A stretch of 14,901 nucleotides of DNA, from the NCBI RefSeq assembly GCF_000003605.2, contig NW_003148769.1:248434-263334 (forward strand), in the 5' to 3' direction. The notes below the pieces were generated by a model. The model did no database searches, was not told the DNA's origin, and was given only the letters and a program-made list of their open reading frames with translations. Below, one piece after another: positions 1 to 9,874 of this stretch (the stretch's first letter is position 1; each line of letters starts with the position of its first letter). Both the position numbers and the translations under genes were made by a program. This stretch comes from Saccoglossus kowalevskii. Taxonomy: Eukaryota > Hemichordata > Enteropneusta > Harrimaniidae.

Positions 1-1070
1 TTTGATAGGAAACAGAAGCATGGTTTAGAAGCTAATTTTTTTAATCATTTTTGACCAAAAAGCACATTTTTGTGCATATTTCAAACTACGGTGTCCTTAA
101 AAAAATACTAACAAAATTTTAAAATTCATACAATAAGCTTTCCGAAAATATATAGTTTTGTGGACAAGGAAGGTCATCTTGGTTTCCTAATTAACTAATT
201 AAAATACCTGTCAGGTAAACTGCATCTCTACCTTAATGAGGTGAGGGGACGGTAGATATACTTCCAAATAGAAATATAGCACTGGCATTGAGGTATTTAG
301 TCTCAATTTAACAGGACAGTTCATTGAAACGCCTAACAAATCCCACCAAGCCCTAGAATGGAATTTACGAACACGTTCTATGCTATGTCAATATACATGT
401 AGATTTAGTGCAACCGTATGGTTCACTTACGATAGTTTAATTATTATTAGTTATTAGTAAATATTAATCGTATTTTCTCCTGGTACACACTGTGATGGGT
501 CTATGTATTTAATACATTGTTCAGCGTTTCCGCTAACATTATCACGAAATGTGCTGGCAGTTGCTCAGCAACGGGGTATTATGAAACAGTCTAAACCTAA
601 CGACACCATTGTCGGACATCGCGAGTGACAAGCAGTGTTTACTGATATAACTCGTATAGTCCATCACGTGACACTTTGTAGGCAATGTGGGTATATCATG
701 TTATACCAGTTGGATTCAATGACGTGCAGTATTAGGCGGGATTTGATAGAATTCATAGCAATTGTCATAGGTGAGTACGTTTCTGGTGCTCTATAGTCTC
801 AAGTATGACTCTCATACCTGCTAGGTACCATCGATCCAACGAACAGATTTTCAGAAATTTAACGTTTCATACCATATCATTTTCTCGAAAAAGTTAGCCG
901 TATTATACTGCTGCTGTTTCTCGTAATTGGTAGCTTTTTCGTGTTTGTCAATTTGGTAACATGATTACGAGAATAACGTCTTACCTGTTTCAAAAATCCA
1001 CGTTGGTGTCAACCAATGCATATCGTAATCCGTTTTCATATATAGGGTAATACATAATGGGTATTATTAT
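1..1070. other. AT-rich intergenic DNA, no gene seen
   Basis: No reading frame of meaningful length, splice-consistent exon or repeat shared with the rest of the window was found here. The only small items are an acctgtcaggt palindrome near 208 and a TCACGTGA E-box-like octamer at 664-671. Neither is enough to call a regulatory site. Confidence 0.6.
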
Positions 1071-1405
1071 GGGTATTCATCGTATCATATTAGGAAATGC
1101 GAATTTAAAATATGGAATGATTACGCGCGTAAGCGTCCTCTAATAGTAAAAACAAACATGGCTGCCACCAGGGTTTGACCAGACTCCACACAAAGAAGTT
1201 CGATGATTCGGTTATAAACATTTTGGATTTCGGCATTCCTATGACGTATCATTGGAAGGAAAAATACATGATAATAAAGTTATTACGAGGATACCTCAGA
1301 GTATGTACTCATGCAGTACACCGTCGCATCGACCTCCGCATCGATACTTCCGTTGTACTGTCTTCGTGCATACTTTGAGGTATCCTTGTAATAACCTCAT
1401 AGTAT
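1071..1405 (+). repeat. Dispersed repeat A, copy 1, with intact fold-back end
   Basis: About 335 bp are the reverse complement of 12741-13086, at roughly 85-90% identity by eye over the core. Shared landmarks are the run through 'caccagggtttgac', the 'ccacacaaagaagttcg' segment, 'tttcggcattcc' and the 'gtaataacctcatagtat' end. The right-hand third is a near-perfect hairpin (listed separately). The flanks diverge abruptly, which suggests a mobile or once-mobile element and not a segmental duplication. No transposase or clear target-site duplication is visible. The two copies translate similarly in one short frame, but no protein family was recognised, so no coding claim is made. Confidence 0.75.
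1279..1395. repeat. 117-bp fold-back (inverted repeat) inside repeat A copy 1
   Basis: The 27-bp arms at 1279-1305 and 1369-1395 are reverse complements with two mismatches (left arm starts gttattacgaggatacctc). Pairing continues inward with a 'cagtac' match and partial complementarity, so the whole segment can fold into one long hairpin. Fold-back ends of this kind occur in MITE-like or fold-back transposons. The equivalent right arm is lost in copy 2. Confidence 0.8.
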
Positions 1406-2226
1406 TTGCGAATAATTTACCACTTGTGCCATAGGGTTTAAATTTACCATATTTTTATTTGATCAAGAATAAATGCTGTCTGCTAGTCGTGTTAACAAAC
1501 ATATTACTATCCAAATATGCGTTTAGAACGCTATTACGCGCGCGTATACATTAACGCTGGCCAACGCATTACTCGTCCTACGTTGGGAACATGCATGTAT
1601 TGTTAATTTATAGCATGCTAACAAGTGGTGTTCATGAGGTAGAACTAAATGACACACTAATCTACTAGTTTTTAGACCAATATCGGGTGTTGAATCTTGA
1701 CTAAATCAGCTAACATTTATCTCTTTTCTTTTCAACCGCGCTTTAACCTGATCACTCTGTTCAACTCGTATCACTGGGCCGCATTTCTACAACAATTCAC
1801 TCTCATCCAATGTGATATATCCATACAACAATGAATAAAACATGAGGCAAAATATTTATCATTAATGAGCACATACGATATAATAAACGAATTATTCAAC
1901 AAAACAATAAAATATACTGTTCGATAATAGTGAGATGAATCCTGTCAAATCGCTGAGATTGTTAAATTAACTGACAGTGGGATGAATAACATAACTTCTT
2001 CCGCGAATTCATGAAATTTTTAGTGCAATATCATACTAAGTCAAATGCATTGCCCAAGGACATGCACGACACGAGCTTTTCGTAGCGACTTGATAGATTG
2101 CTCAATTTCTTCACTCTTACCGACACAGGCATATCATTCAGTATCATTAATACACCCATGTAATAGATCCACATTACTGTTTAAAATTTTAAACCAAGGC
2201 ACCCAGCAAGTAAATAACACTGAATA
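1406..2226. other. AT-rich upstream DNA, no gene seen
   Basis: This stretch lies between repeat A and the probable first exon of the sulfotransferase gene. Frames are short and unconvincing, and no shared repeat was recognised. Composition is strongly AT-rich until about 2227, where CpG-containing sequence begins. Any distal promoter elements would lie here, but none can be named from sequence alone. Confidence 0.5.
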
Positions 2227-2338
2227 CACGGCGCGACACAATGCCGCGATTCAGTGGAACGACACATATTGAGGCAGCAAACCCAAGTCTCGTGGCTATC
2301 TCGCTTTGAACGAGATCTCGGCGGCCATTGTTTCTAAG
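2227..2338 (+). other. Probable 5' untranslated first exon / promoter-proximal CpG patch
   Basis: Sequence ending at 2338 is followed by a consensus donor, AAG|GTATGT (intron from 2339). The first coding exon downstream is preceded by a good acceptor, tttgcag|GG, with exon start at 2664. Together these predict a 325-bp 5' UTR intron. The patch is CpG-richer than its surroundings and includes cgagatctcg at 2311-2320 and GGCGGCCATTG just before the donor, resembling an inverted YY1-type motif. A 22-codon upstream ORF (ATG at 2241, stop at 2307-2309) would precede the main start if transcription begins before 2241. The transcription start is not visible, so the left boundary is only a composition-based guess. 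Confidence 0.4.
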
Positions 2339-2668
2339 GTATGTTAAAAAATATAAACATTTGGACAACGAGATCAGCTGCTGAACTATTTCGTAAATAT
2401 AAACCCTTTTTCTGAAGGGAAGTCGATGCAAAGTAATATATTTTGTTAAAAACATGGCTAAAAGACATGACCACGCTGTAACCACGTGTGAACCAATAGT
2501 TCAAATGTTTTTAACATCTTTATTAATAAATTACACCACAAGATATAAAATCTGAATAATTTCAATAAAGCTACTTAGTGGTTGCCTAGATACAATATGT
2601 AAATGAAGAGGTGTCGTTGAGAGTGATAAGGTCAACATAATAAATAATCTAATTTGTTTGCAGGGACA

Positions 2669-5600
2669 ATGGTTGGTTTCGCCACTAGAAATGGACTGTT
2701 TGTCATTCTTGTGTTCAGTGTGATAACGACAATAATACTCATTGCCCGGATGCACGCACCTCAATTTGATTTAATTGACGATGCATCAATAATCAAGTTG
2801 TATGTACGAGGCAAAGGCGAACAGCGACAACTGCGGTTGAGTGAGCTAGTAAATATGGCAAGAGCGCACAATATTGTGATCAAATATCCAACAACGTCCG
2901 TTTTATCTTCAAACTTAATCGTTTTAGAAAACGATTCGCCAAGTTTGCCTGACCGCATTCTTGGAAAAGATTCTAATGCGAATTCTGTCAACATTGTCGA
3001 AAATGACAGAAAAGTGTATAGTCCGCCTGTAGTCCTGGACGAACATCTTCCTAAATCTTCAATGAATATACCTCAAAAGGAACGCGATGTGCGTGAGCCG
3101 AAAGTCAATAACCAAGAAAACCAGAAAGCAAAGATGACTTCTTTATATCAGAGGTTGGCGATAAACACCAATTCATATTCGTTCAGGTATGTTTCTAATT
3201 TCATTCATTCATTCATTCATTCATTCTAGTCTTCTAATTTGCAATTATACTGAGCATGGCGAAGAGTAACAGATTAAAAACTACTACAATGTTTAACAAA
3301 TCTGTTATTGTAATGTCTTGAATTAAATATCCTATTTATCCCGTTTTTCCACTTCGAAGATTATAAAGGTCAACAACAAATCGCAATGTTCAAGTAATCG
3401 TAATAGTGTCTATTCAAGATACTGTAGAACACTGTAGCTCATTTGCATAACATATCCACAATCATGAACATCGATTATCGGCAGTCTACCTTATTGCGAT
3501 TAGGAAATATATTAATTTTGAAGGGATGCTCTATTTTCAGTTTCTGTAATGTTTTAGTAATATAATTACCAATTCAAACCGTGTTCCTCCCACTAGTCAT
3601 AACACTAGACATAGAAACAATGTCACTGCATGGAACTTTGAGGTTGGGATGAATGACGTCTCAAGTATATGCAGCTTCATACTACATACCGGTACTAGTT
3701 GACATCTCAAAGTAACATAAATATTCAGACTAGACTAACTCCTATAAATTATTCCTGAAGGACATAGTAAAATGCACAGAGAAAATGGCGTATTCTGTAA
3801 TAATCAGATATAATGTCAAAAGTTCAATCTGCGTGCAGGTATCAATGAAATCATCGGTACTGTTATTACATAGTATGGAGATTATTACACTGTAGTAATG
3901 CAGATTTAAAGGGTGGTGGTCGTCGCGCCGCGCATGTTCGACATTTGTGCTGATAAAAATGTATTTCCCTGCAATCCATTGCGCTCTTCTAATGAAAGTC
4001 ACAAGTACGGGTTTTGACCTGCGTGCAACGTGCAATAATCACCACAGGTAACTCATTCGATGCCCTCCTATCACCAAAGGAATTATCAAGTCTGCGCAAC
4101 AGTCAAAGTCGCCATCTTTGTTCAGATGAGTAACGTATCTCGTACGTACGTGGCGCAACGACCACCGTTTTTTTAACATCAATATGTAAACCTTTGGGGC
4201 TATTATAATAGATACACATATTACACAATAACCATACAATTTTTGTTTTGTTTTTTCCGGGAACATGCTTGCGAACAGATCATCGATCTATATGAATTAT
4301 CAACTTCAAGAATCGGTGGACCAATTTACGCCAAAGTTGTTATCCACGATTTCATTCCAGTAGAAAAATTACGAAAGAAATCACAGATAATAAAGGGTCA
4401 TTAGTTCGGAGGGAGACTAATACTGTCCTACATGTTGGGCTACTCATCTTTGGTTATTTCATGAAGTTACTCGTGTCGATGGAGGAAATTAAGGAGGATA
4501 CTCGAGTACAAAAAACAAACAAAAACAACAGCCATGTTGTCGCTCAGTGGAATATTTTATTATGTACGCATGCGCATTCATCTTTCATTATTTAAAGCTG
4601 GCTTGTGTAATTTTTTTTCAGTGACCTAGAACAGCTCAAAGAACAACATGATCTTAACGTTCGAACAAACCATGTCACTGGGTCGCCTCTTGTTGAGAAC
4701 TGCCAGAGACATACAAATATAGTGTTTCTAAAAACACATAAAACAGGAAGTGACACCACGTCTCAGATATTCATACGATTTGCAGACACCAAGAACTTGT
4801 CCATTGTCTTACCCACGGCAGCATGGAGTCTTGGATGGCCTTTTGCATTTGAGGAAAAAGACTACATACATCCTCCAGACAATGCCAAGTTCAATATTCT
4901 GTGTCTGCATTGCGTGTATAACAGAAGCGCTTTTGATAAAATCATGGCAGATGGTACGAAGTATGTGACTATCCTACGTGACCCGTGGAATCAATTCAAA
5001 TCGTCATTCAGTTATTTTGGATGGAAAAGACTTGTTGAAAATGCAGTGGGAAGTACCTCGCATCATTTAGAAAAGTTTCTTAAGAATCCTGGACGATATT
5101 ACGATTGGGAAAATGCTAAGATCAATAAATTCGTGAGGAATTTCATGTCATTCGATTTGGGATTATCTCCCATGTACTTTGATAACGTAAACGCTATCAT
5201 GAAATTTGTGGGCTCAATAGAAAATGACTTCGACCTTGTGATGATTTTGGAATATTATGACGAATCCCTGATTCTCTTAAGACGAATGTTGTGCTGGAAA
5301 CTTGAAGATATACTCTACGTGCCTATTAACGTGAGAAAAAAGATCACACCCGTTCAATCGTATGCCGAACAATTATATCGTCACTTCAGTCAGGCTGATT
5401 TCACCCTGTACGAGCACTTTAAGAAAATATTCCTACAGCGTCTGGGGGAATCACATGAAATCCGCGAAGAAGTTGGCTATTTCAAAAAGATTAACTTAGA
5501 CTTTTTACTTTTCTGTAAGCAAGTGGTAAGAGATATTTCCTTGTCATTTGAGGTAGAAAAAACAAAATGGAATGATGCATTTAAACTCGACGCGTCTTAC

Positions 5601-5711
5601 TGCACTAAGTCAAGATTTTATATCCCTGATTATGTTCATGAATTAAAACAAACGCGTTATGGCGTACGTGCGACGGAACCACACAAAAATGCAACATATT
5701 GGCCTCTCTAA
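2669..5711 (+). CDS. GAL3ST-like: Galactose-3-O-sulfotransferase-like type II Golgi membrane protein (two coding exons)
   Basis: Coding exons are 2669-3186 and 4622-5711. The donor is CAG|GTATGT, the acceptor is ttttttttcag|TGAC, and the phase-2 junction completes a Ser codon (residue 173). The product is 535 residues. The start ATG has a good context (acaATGG), 5 bases after an acceptor. Residues 9-26 form a hydrophobic signal anchor between Arg7 and Arg27, followed by a polar stem to about 205. The catalytic domain carries the 5'-phosphosulfate loop FLKTHKTGS (208-216), the 3'-phosphate-binding segment YVTILRDP...SSFSYF (287-305), and the family block FDLVMILEYYDESLILLRR then CW (about 376-398). 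Family enzymes move sulfate from PAPS to the 3-hydroxyl of galactose on glycolipids or glycans in the Golgi lumen. Which acceptor is used cannot be read from sequence. The protein is longer than the vertebrate members I know (roughly 420-490), mainly in the stem. A possible N-glycosylation site lies at N529 (NAT). Confidence 0.9.
3201..3226 (+). repeat. (TTCA)n microsatellite
   Basis: About six and a half copies of a tetranucleotide, beginning 14 bases into the intron after the GTATGT donor. It should be length-polymorphic. It is close enough to the donor that large length changes might matter to splicing, but that is speculation. Confidence 0.9.
3906..4176 (-). mobile_element. MITE family B, copy 1 (intronic)
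   Basis: The 271-bp element is bounded by TTAA on both sides. The left end reads TTAAAGGGTGGTGGTCGTCGC. The reverse complement of the right end shares ggtggtcgt, gcgcc and cga (22 of 27 in the aligned TIR core). The interior matches the reverse complement of the copies at 8390-8656 and 9875-10183, for example 'tcattagaagagcgc', 'atcgaatgag' and 'gcacaaatgtcg'. It has no coding capacity, so it must be non-autonomous. The ends resemble the T2-type or piggyBac-like MITE class with TTAA targets; that assignment is from memory and inference. Confidence 0.85.
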
Positions 5712-5960
5712 GAACGCTGCTTATAATAAGACGCTCGAAATGGTTTCGAAAACAAACTTGTTACGTGTACCCTGGAGCCACGCTCAAGTAACCCAACTTA
5801 ATCATTTGCTTACCTATTTTTGTTAATCTGTTTTTTTTATCTTTATCAGCATAGGTTTCAGACTCACCAGACTCTACCCATAAGTCTGTCCCATATTTAC
5901 ATAATAAATAAATATAAAAAAAAACTTGCTATTATATCGGAATGAAAATAAAACAAGTCT
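5712..5960 (+). terminator. 3' UTR with polyadenylation signals
   Basis: After the TAA stop (5709-5711), two overlapping AATAAA hexamers lie at 5903-5908 and 5907-5912, with a third at 5947-5952. Cleavage would be expected 10-30 bases after whichever is used, giving a 3' UTR of about 210-260 bases. The downstream GU-rich element is not sharply defined; 'gcatgtgttgttg' near 5973 is a candidate. Confidence 0.7.
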
Positions 5961-8389
5961 GTAAAAACCGTAGCATGTGTTGTTGAATCAACTTATCCTT
6001 GCTGGAGATCCCGTGAAATATTGCAGTTTTGCAGTTAAAAAAATGACACACACATTTAATATTATTGCGATACTATTACATGTATATATTAACAATGCTT
6101 CAAGTGTGAAAGATTCGACTAGACCTAACCAGAATACTACCGAGTCTCCGAGACATGTATCTTGGTGTAGCTGTCGGTAACTTCAATTAAAAGGTCATTA
6201 CTTAAAGATAGCTCACAATGGGCACGTCAAATCACACACTCAAAAGTCAGAAAAAGTATATTGTAGTTATTTTTTTCGGAAATTTTATTTAATGTATTTT
6301 GCAAAGGGTTAGTACATTCTACAAGTTCACTAGTCTACCATAGATTGTACAATGTAAATATAAATCTCCACGAGTTTTGAGTATTTGACAAGAATGCCGA
6401 TGGTAAGCGGTCAACAGAAGTCTATTTCCTCTGTGTTAGCGACTGATAGTTGTCTGCATTTCGTTAAAAGAGCTGTAAATTATATATTGGTATCCTCACG
6501 TTGAAATGTCAACACATTCTTACAATCATAACATCAACCATACGTCAATCGAGAAAATGTAATCACGCCCTCAGCGTTCAATAGAGCCCGCAATTATTAA
6601 CACAGAGGGCGGTATAAATGTTATAGAACTAAACAAACTAAATGGGATGTACTTAATCGTTGTTTTATTTTTTACTTAACTCTATATATTTTATTATTAC
6701 AGATATTCAAAAGATATTCGATTCGATACAAAAGTAATTATGTTTTAAATCAGTTAATGTCAAGTTAGACCGTTAAATAGATACCGATTGTTATGTGTGT
6801 ATTCAAGACACATTGTCATCTCAGAATGTCTCATTTATATTAAAGTTTGTATCAAAATCTTATTTTTTACTTATTGTGAGTATCACTCAATTACATTTGT
6901 TATACTGGTAATCGTGCGAATTATGGGACTAGCTTTAATATAAACAAGGTCAGAATTAATCTGTCCATGCGTATCCATGTACAAATCTCGGTCATTTTAC
7001 CGGATAAATACTAAACACAAGCAGGAAAACTTTCAACTAATATAGTCACTTCAATACACAAGAACATAAAACTGTAACTGATTAAAGTCGACCAGTTGTC
7101 ATTGGGGTACAATGTAATTTGCTCTCGACGGTTCAGGTTACGCTATCTGTTGACTTTGTATAATGCGACAAGAGCATCTGCACTATAATTCCGAATTTGA
7201 TCATGACTCAAACTAAAATACATGCATTAGCATTAACGAAGATAATTTTAGAGAAGGAGTTTCTTACACTTAGCCGATTATACACACGTAGGCACCTTTA
7301 GGTAATTACATATGTCAACATTCGTGGGGGATAAATAAAGGACGCTCTACCGAAAGTATACCCGTTGTAGAACGTCAACACGTCTGCACCCCTGTTCGCG
7401 ATTTTGTTCCTCACGTTGCAAATATAGAAAGTAAAGTTTTGAGAGTTCCTTCGCTCGTCTCAGGGAATATCTTGACACATAAAAGCAATTACTACCTCAT
7501 AATTGAGTGTCCGGTTCCGGTTTCGGCACTACGGAAAGCCAAATTCGAGAGTTCACTCACATCACTTCAGACTTCTTAGAGGAACACATGAAGACTCACG
7601 CTTATCTTCTTTTGCGCAGATCATATACGTGTCCTGAAGTGTAAACAATTCACATTGCATTGTATCAAATACCAATACTATTACAACTCTAAACATCACT
7701 GAATACAGCTCAAATGGTTGAAACTTCATCATAGGCAAATCGTATATCATTATATGTCGCGATGGGCGCTATACACTAGCCTATCAGTTGAAGACATCAA
7801 AGCTTTCACACATTTTAGTAACACATAAATAAATTAAGCCCACGTTACTCTAGAATTATGTACAAATACCTCGAGTCATAAATCGGTTTTATATATATCA
7901 ATATCTCAAATGTTTGCCCTGTTTGTCGATGTCACTGATGTGACATGTCATGTAACGTAAGTCGTGTATTGAACTACTTGGCAATGTAAAATCACATGGA
8001 GCAAATGGAAAATATGAAAGTGTGTTAACCATCTTTTCCGAGAACGTTCAATACATTTAAAAGCGTTTAGTGATTCTTTCAGGTGTTGTCTGACACATGA
8101 CACGTGGCTAACTTGGTATGATGTGTTGTTAGAAAACGAGTGGGATTTTTTTTTGATAGAGCACGAGTTTCATTTTAACAAGTATGTGAAAAAAAACAGA
8201 ACCCGAAATAAAACAATATCGTGTTTCACTTGCAACACTCGTCACATGTCATCTTTAACTGACAAGAATACGCATAATATGTGGTCACGCGATTGACAGA
8301 TCCACGGAATTAAAGAAAGCACGCAGCAGCACAGCTAAATACAGCAAGATACAGATAAACCACGCGCCGATCGAGAAGCCTAGTTTACA
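5961..8389. other. Long intergenic stretch, no gene recognised
   Basis: AT-rich with only short frames; none shows a known motif or splice-consistent extension. A 62-codon minus-strand frame at 7562-7750 was judged chance. Small symmetries include a 7-bp inverted pair, cgccctc at 6566-6572 and gagggcg at 6605-6611, and gtcac-tgat-gtgac at 7931-7944 next to acatgtcatgt. I see no promoter or RNA gene that can be defended. Confidence 0.5.
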
Positions 8390-8656
8390 TTAAACGGTGG
8401 TGGTGCCCACGCATGCATGTTACTCATACGACTAAGATGAACAAACCGAGACGTTACCAAGTATTAACTATGTAATTTCCTCGATGATTGGAACATGTCG
8501 AATGAGTCGCCGGGGTTAATTATTGCACTTTGCATCCAGGTCAAAACTCATACGTTCTTGTGGTTTTCATTAGAAGAGCGCTATGGATTGTGGGAAAATC
8601 AATGTTTATCAACACAAATGTCGCACATGCGCGGTGCGACGACCAGCGCCCTTTAA
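8390..8656 (+). mobile_element. MITE family B, copy 2
   Basis: The 267-bp element is bounded by TTAA at 8390-8393 and 8653-8656. The right end, read in reverse, begins TTAAAGGGCGCTGGTCGTCGC, nearly identical to the left end of copy 1. The interior matches the reverse complement of copy 1 over 'ttcattagaagagcgc', 'gcaccgcgcatgtgcga' (reverse strand) and 'attattgcac', and matches copy 3 over 'gaaaatcaatgtttatcaac'. The 'agatggcgactttgactg' segment of copies 1 and 3 is changed here. No open frame. Confidence 0.85.
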
Positions 8657-9270
8657 TGACAAAGTCTTAAGTTTGCAATGGTTTGTCTGTGATTCAAAGT
8701 CAATTCTGACGTCACTGTTCTCTCGAATATCGCAATAGGGTGCGTCAACCAATCCTTGGAGTCACAGTACAACTTCTGAAATTTGAAGAGACATTTCTTC
8801 AATACTTAGTATGATTTTGTCACGTGACACGGAAATTCATGTAAATTGAATAAATCATTGTGGAAAAAGTGAAGGTGTACATGAATATGACATGTCAGTT
8901 ATGCATAATTTATTAATAATTAATTTGAATGGTTTGAATGACGGAAAAGCAAGCTACGGCACGTATTCTGCAATTGTATTTTTTATAATTGTAAAACTAA
9001 AAGCGCACAAAATACACGTCTCATCACGTTATGTGATCACTCGCCATAGCGTATAAATGTGCGGAACAGTCCCAATCAGCTGTTGAGAGAAAACCATGTC
9101 TTGATAGATGAGTATTGTGTAAACCCTCAGAATATAATTAGATTTGATTTCTCGCGTTCTCTTTAAATGTCATGACCAAGCATAGATAATTCATGGACAA
9201 ATTCACAACTAGAACTTTAAAAACAGCACCAGTGCTACATATGCTTTTTTTCAAGCGTATTTTGCTTAGT
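8657..9270. other. Intergenic stretch with one dispersed repeat unit
   Basis: Contains repeat C unit 1 (8924-8955 and flank), a TGACGTCA cAMP-response-type octamer at 8707-8714 and a perfect GTCACGTGAC E-box palindrome at 8819-8828. Without a gene nearby these octamers and decamers may be chance. No exon recognised. Confidence 0.45.
8924..9035 (+). repeat. Dispersed repeat C, unit 1
   Basis: The first 32 bases match 10991-11022 at 28 positions, including an identical run of 17 (tgacggaaaagcaagct). Weaker similarity continues to 'catcacgttatgtg', parallel to 'catcttatgtg' near 11080. The two units are in direct orientation. Element type and true boundaries are unknown. Confidence 0.5.
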
Positions 9271-9275
9271 GTACA

Positions 9276-9628
9276 ATGTGTATGATAGTATCCCTAAATC
9301 AGCGGCAGCTTTCCGTGAGCCTAGAACATTATGTTTATATAATTTATTTCGTGACGTCAGCATCAACTATGAATTATTCATATCAACTAGAAACCTGCAG
9401 ACGGGGACAGTCTCTCGGGACTAAAGCCCATGAAATGGTTTGCATTTCCCATCAAACGCCGCCGGCGTTCGAATGTCTAGGAAACACAATTACTTTAGGC
9501 CCGAGTAGTATCGACAGTCTAGGTGGGAGCGTGTACAAATACGTACAATCTCAACAGTCGCTGGGTTGGTGTGGCTTGTTAGGTTTAATTGACAAGCCTC
9601 ATTGATGGTGCTGAACCTGCCTTGAATA
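9276..9628 (+). other. GC-richer island with a 109-codon frame and a nearby AATAAA
   Basis: An ATG-initiated frame runs from 9276 to a TGA at 9603-9605, with AATAAA at about 9623-9628, in sequence (9390-9610) clearly GC-richer than its surroundings. It contains TGACGTCA at 9352-9359 and aacgcc-gcc-ggcgtt, a tight palindrome, at 9455-9469. The predicted protein (ends GLLGLIDKPH) has no signal peptide or motif I recognise. It may be a small gene, a terminal exon, a non-coding transcript or a transposon fragment with several hairpins; the sequence alone does not decide. I do not call it a CDS. Confidence 0.2.
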
Positions 9629-9874
9629 AAACGTAATCCGCAATTGACCTCACTGTGATGACGCATGCGTTGTGGGATATGGAAAAGGGGTTATTTTAAA
9701 GTGTAATTATTAATAGAAAGCATTTATTATGAATCACGTATATTTAGCCGTGACCCCCAATCTGTCTATTGTGGTTATTTGAAGACTGTACACGCTTTCT
9801 ATCATACTAACTCGTCATCAAATTGTCAACAAGTGTCTGTACTTTTGACACTGTTTGCGTGAAAGTTGGCAAGC

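Larger units (their letters stand above)
3187..4621 (+). other. Intron of the GAL3ST-like gene (phase 2)
   Basis: The 1435-bp intron starts GTATGT and ends with a T-rich tract and cag. Both flanking exons stay open across the junction, and the joined frame leads directly into the PAPS-binding motif. It contains a TTCA microsatellite just after the donor and a full MITE copy at 3906-4176. No internal exon or antisense gene was recognised. Confidence 0.85.

Noticed and set aside
1198-1215. gttcgatgattc as a possible tRNA/SINE B box
   Set aside because: There is no matching A box at the right spacing and no cloverleaf, and the motif is altered in the second copy.
1155-1290. Short frame in repeat A that translates similarly in both copies (HTKKF...FGIP...WKEK)
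   Set aside because: Both copies stay open over about 40 residues, but substitutions are not concentrated at silent positions, no protein family was recognised, and copy 2 stops early. Shared ancestry of the DNA explains the similarity.
2189-2485. 98-codon minus-strand frame over the 5' end of the sulfotransferase gene
   Set aside because: It overlaps the predicted non-coding exon and intron in antisense, has no recognised motif, and is the length expected by chance here.
7562-7750. 62-codon minus-strand frame with a GTGAGT donor-like site
   Set aside because: No partner exon, motif or paralogue could be found. One donor-like hexamer is not evidence of a gene.
664-9359. Scattered E-box (664, 8819) and TGACGTCA (8707, 9352) sites
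   Set aside because: Palindromes of 8-10 bases are expected a few times in 15 kb, and none lies at a demonstrable promoter, so they were not annotated as regulatory sites.
9650-9700. gatgacgcatgcgttgtggg resembling a MITE B end
   Set aside because: Only about 15-20 bases are similar and no interior or partner end follows. It could be chance around a palindromic GCATGC.
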